A DNA stretch of 64,000 bases from Myxococcales bacterium. Lineage in GTDB: Bacteria > Myxococcota_A > Polyangia > Polyangiales > Polyangiaceae. Below are positions 42,960-52,305 of this stretch, in pieces. The stretch spans positions 62,001 to 126,000 of the forward strand of contig CAHJWM010000004.1 of assembly GCA_903642325.1 (NCBI GenBank). Direction: 5' to 3'. A model generated the notes under the pieces. That model saw only the letters and a list, made by a program, of their open reading frames with translations. It had not been told where the DNA came from and searched no databases. The translations under genes and the position numbers were made by a program. Positions within the stretch are counted from its first letter, which is position 1, and every line of letters begins with the position of its first letter.

Positions 42960-44134
42960 TGTGTCGCCTTGCGCGCCGACAGATACGACCGCTCGGACGC
43001 GAAGATTGGCTCTGGCTCGCTTTCGTGGATCGATCGCGAGCCGTAGCGCGACAGTGGCTCTGCATTCGCGCAAGCGAGCACCGCTTGAATTTCAGAGACG
43101 ATCGACAATGCGATTTGCGCGGGCGTTTCTGCTCCGAGGTTCAGTCCGATGGGCGCTCGCACGCGCGCTGGCAGCGGCCCGTGCTGGGTCGGAAAAAGCT
43201 CCGCGAACATTTTACGCGTACGTCGCTCGGGTCCGAGCACGCCGATGTATTGTGCTGGCGAGTCGAGCAGGACGCTCAGTGCGTTCAGGTCGCTCGAATA
43301 GTGATGGCTCATCACGACCCCGAGAGGCGTGCGATGAGCTTTTAGCTTTGCCGCCACGGCGTCCAGACCACCCAAATAAAGCTCGGCCCGCGCGGCAAAG
43401 CGCTCGCGCACGGACGCGCGCGGATTCGCGTCGCACACCGTCACGCCCAGCCCGAGCGCCGAAGCGAGCTCGACCACCGGCAATGCATCGGGCCCAGCTC
43501 CGAACACGAACAAGTGCGGCGCCGGTGACACGACTTCCAGCAGGGCTTGGAAGCCGTCGCCACGCACGAGGCGAGATCTTGGTTGGGTCTCCCCGAGCAC
43601 GCCTGCGGCGGCCCAGCTCAACGCGGCGCAGGCCGCTGGCTCGGCGATGGAGCCCATGGCGATACCCTTTTCCGTCAGCGTTAGCCGACTGCCGACGGGC
43701 ACACTCGCCACATTCGATTCGAAAACGGTGAGCAAAGCGCCGCGCTGCTCGGCGGCAAGGCAAGATTCGATGAACGTGAGCGAATCGGGCGCGCGCCCCC
43801 GATGAACGCGCTCAATCAAGATATCCACCGCGCCGTCGCAGCCGCTGCCACGGGGGGCTTCGGCATCGGGCTGTTCGCTCTCTTCCAGACCGGCTTCGTA
43901 GCGGACGCAGACGGCATGCTCGCGCGTGAGCCAAGGCCCCTTTCGTACGAGGCTGGCTTCCAAGCAGCCGCCGCTGACCGACCCAGCCAGAACCTGGCCG
44001 TTGGCAAACAGGAGCCTTGCTCCGGCGTGGCGATAGGCAGACCCGCGCACCCGCATCACGCTCGCCAGCCAGCAAGGCTCGTTTCTTTGCTCCGCCGCTT
44101 GTGCGGCCCGACAAATCTCGAGGAGCTCGGCCAT
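42956..44134 (-). CDS. XdhC/PaoD-family molybdenum cofactor insertion chaperone
   Basis: Protein of 392 residues; ATG 44134 (MAELLEICRA) follows the large subunit stop by 7 bases. N-terminal XdhC region with SVMRVRGSAYRHAGARLLFANG and SVSGGCLEASLV (conserved SGGCxE), then a Rossmann-like C-terminal half: HLFVFGAGPDALPVVELASALG, VTVCDANPRASVRERF, VVMSHHYSSDLNAL and YIGVLGPERRTRKM, then the IGLNLGAETPAQIALSI motif. It binds and protects the sulfurated dinucleotide cofactor and inserts it into the apo-enzyme encoded upstream. Confidence 0.92.
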   Translation of the reverse strand: MAELLEICRAAQAAEQRNEPCWLASVMRVRGSAYRHAGARLLFANGQVLAGSVSGGCLEASLVRKGPWLTREHAVCVRYEAGLEESEQPDAEAPRGSGCDGAVDILIERVHRGRAPDSLTFIESCLAAEQRGALLTVFESNVASVPVGSRLTLTEKGIAMGSIAEPAACAALSWAAAGVLGETQPRSRLVRGDGFQALLEVVSPAPHLFVFGAGPDALPVVELASALGLGVTVCDANPRASVRERFAARAELYLGGLDAVAAKLKAHRTPLGVVMSHHYSSDLNALSVLLDSPAQYIGVLGPERRTRKMFAELFPTQHGPLPARVRAPIGLNLGAETPAQIALSIVSEIQAVLACANAEPLSRYGSRSIHESEPEPIFASERSYLSARKATQ

Positions 44135-44141
44135 GGCGACG

Positions 44142-46355
44142 TTAGATGAGCTTATCCAAGGTGATCGGAAGGTCGCGAACGCGCTTGCCGGTCGCGTTGT
44201 ACACGGCGTTCGCAATCGCCGCGCTGATACCCGTGATCCCGATTTCACCGATGCCTTTGGCCCCGATTTCGTTCACGTGCGGATCATGCTCGTCGACCAT
44301 GAGGACGACCAGCTCTGGGACGTCCGCGTGAACGGGCACGTGATAATCAGCGAGATCACGGGTCACCACGCGGCCCGATCGCGCATCGCGCACCGAGTGT
44401 TCTTCGAGTGCAAAGCCGATGCCCCAGACCATGCCCCCGTAGAATTGACTCCGCGCGGTCTTGGGGTTCAAGATTTTACCAGCTGCAAATGCCCCCACGG
44501 CCCGGGCTACGCGCACCTCAGCCGTGTCTTCGTCGACGCGAACCTCCACGAATTGCGCGCCGAACGAGTGCAGCGAATACTGCGCGCGCTCGAGCTTCTC
44601 GACGCTGGAAATCTGGGCGCTGATCTCCGAACCGCCCGAGCGCGCAACCAGCGCCGACAGCGAATCCTGCTTGCCCGGTTGTCCCTGAGCCGTGAGCTGG
44701 CCGCCGGACAGCAAAACCGCGTCCGCTTTCAAGCCATGCAAAGCCGATTGAGGATCGGCGAGCGCGGTCGCGATCAGCTTTTCACGGAGCGCGAGCGCGG
44801 CGAGCCTCACCGCCGAGCCGGTGCTGGAAGCGGTCTGCGAACCGCCCGAGACCGGGGTTTCTGGCATGATCGTGTCGCCGAGCTCGAAAGTGACGGTTTC
44901 GAGCGGCACGCCCAGCGCATCCGCCGCAATCTGCGCCATGATCGTGTAGGTGCCAGTGCCAATATCTTGCGAGCCTGCCTGGACCAGCAGGCTTCCATCG
45001 CGTCGGAATTTGGCAACCGCGGATGAGCCACTTTGCCGAGCGGGGTAGGTTGCGGTCGCCATGCCATAGCCAACCAACCAGCAACCGTCGCGCATGGCGC
45101 GGGGTGTGGCATTGCGCCTGGACCAGCCGAAGCGGGCTGCGCCTTGCTCGTAACACTCGCGCAGTGACTTGCTGGACCAAGGTTTGTCTTCGCCTTCGTC
45201 TCGCTCGGCGTAATTTTCGAGCCGCAGCTGGAGCGGGTCGAGCTTGAGCTCGACCGCCAGCTCATCCATCGCCGACTCCAGGGCGAAAGTGCCTGTAGAT
45301 TCACCAGGCGCGCGCATGAAGGTGGGCGTCGGGATATCGAGCTTCACTAGACGGTGGGTGGTGCGCACGTTCGGACACGAATACAGCATCCGCGTGACGA
45401 CGGCGGCGGGCTCGACGAACTCGTCGAATCGAGACGTTTCGGAGACCGATTCGTGTTGCACGGCCAGCAGCTTGCCCTTGCGGTCGGCTGCCAGCACCAA
45501 GTGCTGAATCGTCTTTGGACGGTGTCCGACGAGGGAAAACATTTGTTGGCGGGTGAGGGCCAGCTTCACCGGCCGCTGCGCAACGCGCGCGGCGATCGCG
45601 GCGAGGCCGACGTGCGACCACGGAGACCCCTTGCAGCCGAAACCGCCGCCGACGAAGCGCGAGATCACGCGCACGTTGGCCGCTGGAATGCCGAACAGCG
45701 CCGACACTTTCTTGCGCACCGCGAAGATACCTTGCGACGTGTCGTAGAGCGTGACGTGATCCTCGCCCTGCCAAACCACGGTGAGCGCGTGCGGCTCCAT
45801 CGGATTGTGATTTTGAACGGGCGTACTGTATGTCTGATCAATCCGCACCGCCGCGCCGTTCACGGCGGCCTCGACATCGCCGCGTTTCGTGTCGGCGTCT
45901 CCGCTGGGCCCCGCCTTTTTTGGCTTGTAGCGGTCCTGACCAATCGGCATCAGGTCGGCGTGAAGCTCGTCTGCCGCGTAAGTTGCGCTGACGAGAAACG
46001 CAGCTTCCTGAGCACTCTCCAAGGTGCTGGCCACAACGATGGCGATCGGTTGATCCGGGTAGTGAATTTCATCTTCCTGTAGGACCTGCAAGATGCGGTC
46101 GTTCGGGTCGGTCTTCTTCTTGGCGCCCGGTAGCGGCGGCACGTTCCCAGATGTGATCACGTGCAGAACGCCGGGTACTTGCTCGGCCCGGCGAGTGTCG
46201 ATCGAACGCAGGTGGCCGCGCCCTACCGCACTCGTCACGAGCACGGCGTGCGCGACGTTGGCCACCGGAATCTCCGCGGCGTATTGAGCCTTGCCCGTCA
46301 CCTTCAGCGGGCCGTCCACACGCGACACGGGACGCCCGACATTTCCGAATGTCAT
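44142..46355 (-). CDS. paoC: Aldehyde oxidoreductase, molybdenum-binding large subunit (PaoC-like)
   Basis: Catalytic subunit of 737 residues in the xanthine dehydrogenase family. N-terminus GRPVSRVDGPLKVTGKAQYAAE resembles PaoC (YagR). Further family segments: VGGGFGCKGSPWSHVGLAAIAA, MRAPGESTGTFALESAMDELA, GSQDIGTGTYTIMAQIAADALG, GGSQTASSTGSAVRLAA and, near the end, EIGAKGIGEIGITG with the catalytic Glu. Its start overlaps the FAD subunit stop by 4 bases. Together with the next two genes it probably forms a periplasmic or cytoplasmic heterotrimer oxidising aldehydes. Substrate unknown. Confidence 0.93.
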   Translation of the reverse strand: MTFGNVGRPVSRVDGPLKVTGKAQYAAEIPVANVAHAVLVTSAVGRGHLRSIDTRRAEQVPGVLHVITSGNVPPLPGAKKKTDPNDRILQVLQEDEIHYPDQPIAIVVASTLESAQEAAFLVSATYAADELHADLMPIGQDRYKPKKAGPSGDADTKRGDVEAAVNGAAVRIDQTYSTPVQNHNPMEPHALTVVWQGEDHVTLYDTSQGIFAVRKKVSALFGIPAANVRVISRFVGGGFGCKGSPWSHVGLAAIAARVAQRPVKLALTRQQMFSLVGHRPKTIQHLVLAADRKGKLLAVQHESVSETSRFDEFVEPAAVVTRMLYSCPNVRTTHRLVKLDIPTPTFMRAPGESTGTFALESAMDELAVELKLDPLQLRLENYAERDEGEDKPWSSKSLRECYEQGAARFGWSRRNATPRAMRDGCWLVGYGMATATYPARQSGSSAVAKFRRDGSLLVQAGSQDIGTGTYTIMAQIAADALGVPLETVTFELGDTIMPETPVSGGSQTASSTGSAVRLAALALREKLIATALADPQSALHGLKADAVLLSGGQLTAQGQPGKQDSLSALVARSGGSEISAQISSVEKLERAQYSLHSFGAQFVEVRVDEDTAEVRVARAVGAFAAGKILNPKTARSQFYGGMVWGIGFALEEHSVRDARSGRVVTRDLADYHVPVHADVPELVVLMVDEHDPHVNEIGAKGIGEIGITGISAAIANAVYNATGKRVRDLPITLDKLI

Positions 46356-47335
46356 AGAACGCCTCCCACTCGCTCGAGCGCGCGCACGATGACGCGGCGG
46401 GCAAGCTGGACTTTGAATCCATTGTGCTCCGTAGTCCGGGCGTCACTCATGGCCAGGGCGGCCGCGGCCTGAAACACTTCCCGAGTTGCGGGTCTACCGA
46501 CCAGCGCCTGCTCGACCTCCATGCAGCGCCAAGGCTTGGTCCCGACGCCACCCAACGCGACGCGAGCCTGCCTAATGATCTGACCGTCGAGATCGATCGC
46601 AGCGGCGCTGGAAGCCAAGGCAAAGGCGTAGGAAGCGCGGTCGCGCGCCTTCACATAAGCCGAACGGGCCGAAAATGAAGTTTTTGGCAGTGAGACGTGG
46701 GTCACGAGTTCGCCGTGCTTTAGTGCGCTTTCGATCTCCGGATGCGCGCCCGGCAAGGTGTGAAAATCGGCGAGGAAAATGCTTCGTTCCCCGTCGGGCC
46801 CACGCGTGTGCACGACTGCGTCCATCGCAAGGAGAGCGACGCACATGTCGGAGGGATGGAGCGCGATGCACTGGTCGCTGACCCCGAGCACGGCATGCAT
46901 TCGGGAATAGCCGGCCAACGCTGCGCATCCAGAGCCGGCCTTACGCTTGTTGCAGGCGCTCACTGCAACGTCGCGAAAATAAGCGCAGCGCGTGCGCTGT
47001 AGCAAATTCCCGCCGACGGTGGCCATGTTGCGCAGCTGCGGGGAGGCGCCTGATAACAACGCCTGGGACAGTGCGGGAAAGCCCGCGAGGATTGCGGGGT
47101 GCTCGGCAAGGTCGCTGTTACTGACGAGCGCGCCGATCCGCACGCCGTCCGCGGCGACCTCGATTTGTCGCCAGGGCAGGGCAGACAGATCCACCAAGAG
47201 CTCAGGCTGTTCGACGTCCAGCCGAAGCAAATCAACCAGTAGCGTGCCGCCGGCGATAAACCGTGCGCCGGTGGTTTGACCGCTGCGGATGGCTTCCGAT
47301 TCTTGAGCGGGCTTCTGATAGTCGAAGTTTCGCAA
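46352..47335 (-). CDS. paoB: Aldehyde oxidoreductase, FAD and 4Fe-4S subunit (PaoB-like)
   Basis: Protein of 327 residues. The TTG at 47335 (MRNFDYQKP) is chosen because it lies 4 bases after the upstream stop and starts with the family's FxYxxP motif; the longer in-frame alternative overlaps the 2Fe-2S gene. FAD-binding FIAGGTLLVDLLRL and ATVGGNLLQRTRC are seen. The Cys-rich insert RTRCAYFRDVAVSACNKRKAG followed by SGCAAL is typical of PaoB, which carries an extra 4Fe-4S cluster absent from ordinary xanthine dehydrogenase FAD subunits. This makes the PaoABC type call firm. Confidence 0.9.
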   Translation of the reverse strand: MRNFDYQKPAQESEAIRSGQTTGARFIAGGTLLVDLLRLDVEQPELLVDLSALPWRQIEVAADGVRIGALVSNSDLAEHPAILAGFPALSQALLSGASPQLRNMATVGGNLLQRTRCAYFRDVAVSACNKRKAGSGCAALAGYSRMHAVLGVSDQCIALHPSDMCVALLAMDAVVHTRGPDGERSIFLADFHTLPGAHPEIESALKHGELVTHVSLPKTSFSARSAYVKARDRASYAFALASSAAAIDLDGQIIRQARVALGGVGTKPWRCMEVEQALVGRPATREVFQAAAALAMSDARTTEHNGFKVQLARRVIVRALERVGGVL

Positions 47336-47339
47336 GGCG

Positions 47340-48392
47340 TCAGCTTGGCACGGTTTCGAGACGCGCCTTTTGGATTGCGGATACGATGTTCGGGTAGGCC
47401 CCGCAACGACAGATATTGCCACTCATGTGCTCACGCACTTCGGCGTCCGTGTGCGCGCGATTTTCCATGATCAAACCAAGCGCGCTCATGATTTGTCCGG
47501 GCGTGCAGTAACCACACTGGAGCGCGTCTTCCTCTACGAATGCAGCCTGCATGGCATGCAATCGCTCGCCTTTCGCTAGGCCCTCAATCGTCGTTACGGG
47601 CGCCTCGCCGACCATGATGGCCAGCGTCAAGCAGGCGTTCACACGCTTGCCCGCCACGAGTACGGTGCAGGCCCCGCACTGCCCGTGATCGCAGCCCTTT
47701 TTGCTGCCGGTGAGCCCGAGGCGTTCGCGCAGCGCGTCGAGCAAGGAGACCCGCGGTTCGACTTCCAGCTCATGGGCCTGCCCGTTCACGTTGAGCGTGA
47801 TCTTGCGCGCTCTATTGATCGGCACGGGCGGAGCGGCCGGACCCGATGGGGGCGGGGCATGTGGACGACAGCCATCGGCCGTCAGCAGCGCGAACGCGCC
47901 GACCAAGCTGGCCAATACGACTTCACGTCGAGAAATCGTTGCAGGGTGCGGGCCAATGGCCTGCGTACCGGCGATGCTCAGCGCCTCCGCCAAGCCTTTC
48001 AACGCTAAACGCGAATCGGTAGCCAGTAGAGAATGTCGAGCAACGACACTGCCGCCGCCGCTCAACACGACGAGCGACAGTTCATGAGCCGGGGCGCCCG
48101 GCGCGAAGCCACAGGCAACTCGCAACTCGTCCACCGCGGCCGCCCGGATCCCGATGTTCGAGCCCTGGATGTCGACTTCATCGTCCGGCTGAAAAACGAA
48201 CACAGCCCCGCGCGCGACTAGTATCAAGGCGGCGCCTAAACCGCGCAACTCGGCGCGAATTTGCTCCAGGGTCAGAGATTCCTGCAACTGGAGCTCGTTG
48301 TGAAAGGCGATCACCATGGGCTGACCGCGATTCATGGGTAGGCCCAACGCCAGCAACGACGGGTGCAAGAAAAGAGACGCGACGCGCATCAT
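47340..48392 (-). CDS. paoA: Aldehyde oxidoreductase 2Fe-2S subunit with N-terminal extension (PaoA-like fusion)
   Basis: Protein of 350 residues. The C-terminal half (about 193-345) is a PaoA-type subunit: plant-type 2Fe-2S loop GSKKGCDHGQCGACTVLV, then NACLTLA, and the second cluster LQCGYCTPGQI with GNICRCGAYPNIV. Just before it, at residues 154-176, lies a Tat-signal-like block SRREVVLASLVGAFALL ending DGC; in E. coli PaoA this motif is at the N-terminus. Residues 1-150 are an additional domain (MVIAFHNELQLQESLTLEQ, GLGAALILVARGAVFVFQP) that looks thioredoxin/redoxin-like but without a CxxC. A start change cannot remove it without losing good coding sequence. Confidence 0.85.
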   Translation of the reverse strand: MMRVASLFLHPSLLALGLPMNRGQPMVIAFHNELQLQESLTLEQIRAELRGLGAALILVARGAVFVFQPDDEVDIQGSNIGIRAAAVDELRVACGFAPGAPAHELSLVVLSGGGSVVARHSLLATDSRLALKGLAEALSIAGTQAIGPHPATISRREVVLASLVGAFALLTADGCRPHAPPPSGPAAPPVPINRARKITLNVNGQAHELEVEPRVSLLDALRERLGLTGSKKGCDHGQCGACTVLVAGKRVNACLTLAIMVGEAPVTTIEGLAKGERLHAMQAAFVEEDALQCGYCTPGQIMSALGLIMENRAHTDAEVREHMSGNICRCGAYPNIVSAIQKARLETVPS

Positions 48393-48628
48393 TTATAGGA
48401 CGACGGCGGGAGAGCAAAGGCTGTACCGTCCGCGATTGCGGGGGTTCGCTGCGCGCTGCGCTTTAGCCGTGGCGGAAGTGCTTCGGCCTGTTCGCCACGC
48501 GCGCGCCATTTTGCGACATCACGGTCATTCGAATTGAGCTGAGACGCTGGACGTCGTGAGCGCCGCTAGTCGGGTCGCGCCGGGGCGGGCCGGAACTGGC
48601 ACGGACGCTGCACCGGCGATGCTACTTA

Positions 48629-48660
48629 TAGACGCGAGCGAAAATAGACGCGAGCGAAAA
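48629..48660 (+). repeat. Perfect 16-bp tandem repeat upstream of ku
   Basis: TAGACGCGAGCGAAAA occurs twice in direct succession (48629-48644 and 48645-48660), ending 18 bases before the ku start codon and just ahead of its GGGAG ribosome binding site. It could be an operator or a slipped duplication that affects the leader RNA. Confidence 0.8.
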
Positions 48661-48678
48661 AGCCCCGGGAGCGCAACG

Positions 48679-49593
48679 ATGGCGAGAGCAATTTGGAGTG
48701 GCAGCCTGGGCTTCGGCTTGGTGCAAATACCGGTCAGCCTGCACGGCGCGGAGGAAGCGGACGAGTTGTCGTTGACGCTGCTCGACAAGCGCGACTTTTC
48801 CCCGGTCGGCTATGAGCGAATCAACAAGAAGACCGGCAAAGAAGTGAAGTGGGAGGACACGGTCAAAGGTTACGAGTCGGCCCCCGGCAAATACGTGGTG
48901 CTGAGCGAGCGGGATTTCGCCGAAGCAAACCCTAAAGCCACGCATGAAATCGATATCCTGGATTTCGTCGAGCTGGCCGCGATAGACCCTCACTTCATCG
49001 ACAAGCCATACGTGATCGTGCCCGACAAGTACGGCAAAAAGTCCTACGCGCTCTTGCGTGAGGTGTTGAAGCGCTCGGGCAAGGCCGGCATCGCCAAGCT
49101 CGTGCTCCGCTCGCGCCAGCACTTGTGCGCGGTGATTCCGCACGGCAAAGCGCTGTCCTTGCTGATCTTGCGCTTCGCGGATGAACTGCGCGGCACCGAT
49201 GACCTGGAGTTGCCAGACGAGAATCTGAAGAAGCTCGGCATCAGTGCCAAGGAGCTCGACATGGCCGAGCAGTTAGTTTCCGGCATGGTCAACGAATGGC
49301 ATCCGGAAAAATACCGGGATGACTACCGGAAAGATCTGCTGGCGATGATTCACTCGCGGGCCAAAGCAGGCAAGGTAAACAGCGTCTCGAAGGAGCCCGC
49401 AAAGGCGTTGCGGCCGCCGAAGCCTGCCAAAGTCGTGGACCTAGTCGCCCTGCTCACCCAGAGCATGGCCGCCGGACGCGGTCATGGTAGCGCGCGTAAC
49501 GACGCCAGCCGCAAGGCTACGGCGCATAGCAAAACCGCTAAAAAGACCGGTACGAAAGCACGGGCCGAAGCGGCTCATCGTAGATCGGCGTGA
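48679..49593 (+). CDS. ku: Ku, non-homologous end-joining DNA end-binding protein
   Basis: Protein of 304 residues; ATG 48679 with GGGAG 7 bases upstream. Homodimeric ring that threads broken DNA ends and recruits LigD. Family motifs: MARAIWSGSLGFGLVQIPVSL, the YERINKKTGKEV segment, VKGYE, DFVELAAIDPHFIDKPYVIVPD and AMVLHTLRF-like text here reading LSLLILRFADELR, ending in MVNEWHPEKYRDDYR. The C-terminal 60 residues are Lys/Ala-rich, as in extended bacterial Ku that promote LigD contact. Operon with ligD, 19 bases apart. Confidence 0.95.
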   Translation: MARAIWSGSLGFGLVQIPVSLHGAEEADELSLTLLDKRDFSPVGYERINKKTGKEVKWEDTVKGYESAPGKYVVLSERDFAEANPKATHEIDILDFVELAAIDPHFIDKPYVIVPDKYGKKSYALLREVLKRSGKAGIAKLVLRSRQHLCAVIPHGKALSLLILRFADELRGTDDLELPDENLKKLGISAKELDMAEQLVSGMVNEWHPEKYRDDYRKDLLAMIHSRAKAGKVNSVSKEPAKALRPPKPAKVVDLVALLTQSMAAGRGHGSARNDASRKATAHSKTAKKTGTKARAEAAHRRSA

Positions 49594-49612
49594 GCCCTAG
49601 CGGAGCTGAACC

Positions 49613-52288
49613 ATGAGTCTGGCGAAGTACCGAGAGAAACGCGACTTTTCGGCAACGAGCGAGCCGGCGGGGAGCGCGCTTCACGCCAACGGGCGAAGCT
49701 ATGTCATCCAGAAGCACGCCGCGAGCCATCTGCATTACGACTTTAGGCTCGAGCTCGGCGGCGTGCTGTTGAGCTGGGCCGTCCCCAAGGGGCCATCCCT
49801 GGACCCGGCGGTCAAACGTTTGGCTATGCAGACAGAGGACCATCCGGTCGAGTATGGCGGATTCGAGGGAACAATCCCCGAGGGTGAGTACGGTGGCGGC
49901 ACGGTCATGGTTTGGGATCGGGGAACCTGGGAGCCGGAGGGCGACGCGGATCAGGCGTACAAGAAAGGCCACCTCAATTTTAGGTTGCAGGGCGAGAAGC
50001 TCAGCGGCGGTTGGCACCTGGTACGAACTCACCGCGGCGGCGACAAGCAGCGCGGCTGGCTGCTGTTCAAGGCCACCGACGACGCGGCCCGGCCGGGCGA
50101 CACCTCGCTGCTAGAAGATCAAAGCAAAAGCGTGCTCAGCGGGCGAGACCTGAGCGACATTGCTAAAGGAGCGGCCGTGAAGAAGGTGGCCGTGGGCCGA
50201 TCTAAGACGAATCAAACCGAGAAATCCTTAGCGGAACCGGATGACTCGGCCAAAGCGAACCGCACGGCGAAAGCGAGCAAGCTAGCCAGGACGCCCGCTC
50301 CACTTCGGTCGAGCAAAGCGAAGGTGAGCCAGGCCAAGGCGAGCAAAATCCAGAAGCCAGCGTCGCGCCCCGAGCCGCCCGGAGCGATCCGCGCGGAGCT
50401 ACCGAACGAGATTGTTCCGGAGCTCGCAACGTTGGTCAGCGAAACGCCGACCGACGATGGCTTCGTGCATGAGGTGAAATTCGATGGGTACCGCGTGCTG
50501 TGCCGCGTCGCGCCAGGCGAGTTGCGTCTATTCACCCGTAACGGCGAAGATTGGACCGACCGCATGCCAACCTTGGCCGCGGCGCTCGGGAAGCTCCGGG
50601 TCGAAAGCGCAGTGTTGGACGGCGAGCTCGTAGCGCTCGACGAGAACGGCTTGACCGATTTCCAGCTGTTGCAGAACTCTTTCAGCGGTAAGGGCGAGGC
50701 GCCGATCGCTTACTACGCCTTCGATCTACTGTACTTGAACGGTTTCGATTGGCGCCCGGTGCCACTTTTGGAGCGCAAAGCCGAGTTGAAAGCGTTGTTT
50801 GCGGGCTTGCCGGCTCCCGCCGCCGTGACGCTCCGCTACAGCGACCACGTACTTGGAAACGGAGCGCAATTCTTCGCCGAGGCGGCCAAGCTCGGGCTGG
50901 AGGGAGTAGTATCGAAGCGGGCCAACTCGAGCTACCGCCCGGGGCGAGGGAAGGACTGGGTCAAGAGCAAGAGCCTGGGGCGTCAGGAATTCGTGATCGT
51001 TGGCTACAGCGAGCCGGGCGGCTCTCGCTCGCATCTCGGCGCGTTGCTGCTCGGCGCGCGCAAAGCCGGAGCGCTCACCTATTGCGGGAAAGTCGGCACG
51101 GGCTTTACTGATAAAGCGCTCAGCGAGTTACACGATAAACTCTCGCCGTTGGAGATTGGGCGATCTGAGCTCGACAACCCACCGCGAGGCGCCGATGCGC
51201 GAGGCGTGCATTGGGTAACCCCCAAGCTAGTGGCCGAGGTCGCATACACGGGCTTTACGCAGGAGGGGTTGTTACGACACCCCACCTTTAAGGGTCTCCG
51301 CGAAGACAAGCCCGCGAGCGAAGTCGTGCTCGAGGAGCCGCGCGCGCTGGCCTTGCGTCGCGCCGCGAAGTCCGCTTCCGTCACGACTAGCCAGGTCGCG
51401 GCCCCGCCCCTCACTCATCCGGACAAGATCCTTTATCCCGAGCTAGGCATCAGCAAGCGCGAGCTCTATGCCTACTACGAGGCGGTGGCCGAGCTCATGT
51501 TGCCGCAGGTCGTGAACCGCCCCCTGACGCTATTGCGCTGCCCGGAAGGCAGCGGTAAACAATGCTTCTTCCAGAAGCACCCCGGTCCGTCCCTCGCGGA
51601 TGGTTTACGCCGAGTGATGGTGCGAGGGTCGGAGGGGCAAGCCGAATACGCAGCCATCGAGGATCGCCGGGGCCTGCTCTCGCTGGTGCAAATGGGGGTG
51701 CTCGAGGCCCACATATCTGGCGCCATCGCCGACGATTCGGAGCGACCCAACCAAATCGTTTTCGACCTCGATCCTGACACCGAGCTGGGGTTCGCGGACG
51801 TGATCGAGGCCGCCCACGCGGTGCGTGACTTGCTCTTGGAGTTCAAGCTCAAGAGCTGGCTGAAGACCACGGGTGGAAAGGGCCTTCACGTCACCGTTCC
51901 AATCGAACCGCGGGCAGACTGGGACGAGGTCAAAGCCTTTTGCCGCACCGTGGCCGAGGAGCTCGCACGGCGCGAGCCAGGCCGGTTTTTAGCCGTCATG
52001 TCCAAGGCAAAACGCAAGGGGAAGATCTTCGTGGACTACCTGCGCAACGGTCGGGGGCAGACGTTCATCGCGCCGTATTCGCCGCGAGCGCGCCCGGGCG
52101 CCGGCATTGCGATGCCGATTGAATGGGGTGATCTTTCCGCGAAGTTCAAGCCGGAGGTATTCAACGTCCGCAGCGCGGAAAAGTATTTGGCCAAGCGCAA
52201 GCGCGATCCATTCACCTCGCTTTTGACGCATCTTCAGCCCCTGCCGAGCGCAGCCGGAGTCACCCGTCCTCGCGCGCGCCGGGCTTGA
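49613..52288 (+). CDS. ligD: LigD, multifunctional NHEJ ligase (PE-LIG-POL order)
   Basis: Protein of 891 residues with all three modules. Phosphoesterase about 1-165: HYDFRLELGGVLLSWAVPKG, EYGGFEGTIPEGEYGGGTV and DRGTWEPEG. A low-complexity Lys/Ala/Ser linker follows to about 255. ATP-dependent ligase about 265-575 with nucleotidyl Lys289 (EVKFDGYR), LDGELVAL, FDLLYL and GLEGVVSKRANSSYRPGRG. Primase-polymerase about 600-885: HPDKILYPELGISKRELYAYY, CFFQKHPG, VFDLDPD (catalytic Asp pair) and TTGGKGLHVTVPI. Enough to process, fill and seal double-strand breaks with the adjacent Ku. Confidence 0.95.
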   Translation: MSLAKYREKRDFSATSEPAGSALHANGRSYVIQKHAASHLHYDFRLELGGVLLSWAVPKGPSLDPAVKRLAMQTEDHPVEYGGFEGTIPEGEYGGGTVMVWDRGTWEPEGDADQAYKKGHLNFRLQGEKLSGGWHLVRTHRGGDKQRGWLLFKATDDAARPGDTSLLEDQSKSVLSGRDLSDIAKGAAVKKVAVGRSKTNQTEKSLAEPDDSAKANRTAKASKLARTPAPLRSSKAKVSQAKASKIQKPASRPEPPGAIRAELPNEIVPELATLVSETPTDDGFVHEVKFDGYRVLCRVAPGELRLFTRNGEDWTDRMPTLAAALGKLRVESAVLDGELVALDENGLTDFQLLQNSFSGKGEAPIAYYAFDLLYLNGFDWRPVPLLERKAELKALFAGLPAPAAVTLRYSDHVLGNGAQFFAEAAKLGLEGVVSKRANSSYRPGRGKDWVKSKSLGRQEFVIVGYSEPGGSRSHLGALLLGARKAGALTYCGKVGTGFTDKALSELHDKLSPLEIGRSELDNPPRGADARGVHWVTPKLVAEVAYTGFTQEGLLRHPTFKGLREDKPASEVVLEEPRALALRRAAKSASVTTSQVAAPPLTHPDKILYPELGISKRELYAYYEAVAELMLPQVVNRPLTLLRCPEGSGKQCFFQKHPGPSLADGLRRVMVRGSEGQAEYAAIEDRRGLLSLVQMGVLEAHISGAIADDSERPNQIVFDLDPDTELGFADVIEAAHAVRDLLLEFKLKSWLKTTGGKGLHVTVPIEPRADWDEVKAFCRTVAEELARREPGRFLAVMSKAKRKGKIFVDYLRNGRGQTFIAPYSPRARPGAGIAMPIEWGDLSAKFKPEVFNVRSAEKYLAKRKRDPFTSLLTHLQPLPSAAGVTRPRARRA

Positions 52289-52305
52289 CACGGCCGTCGG
52301 CCGGG

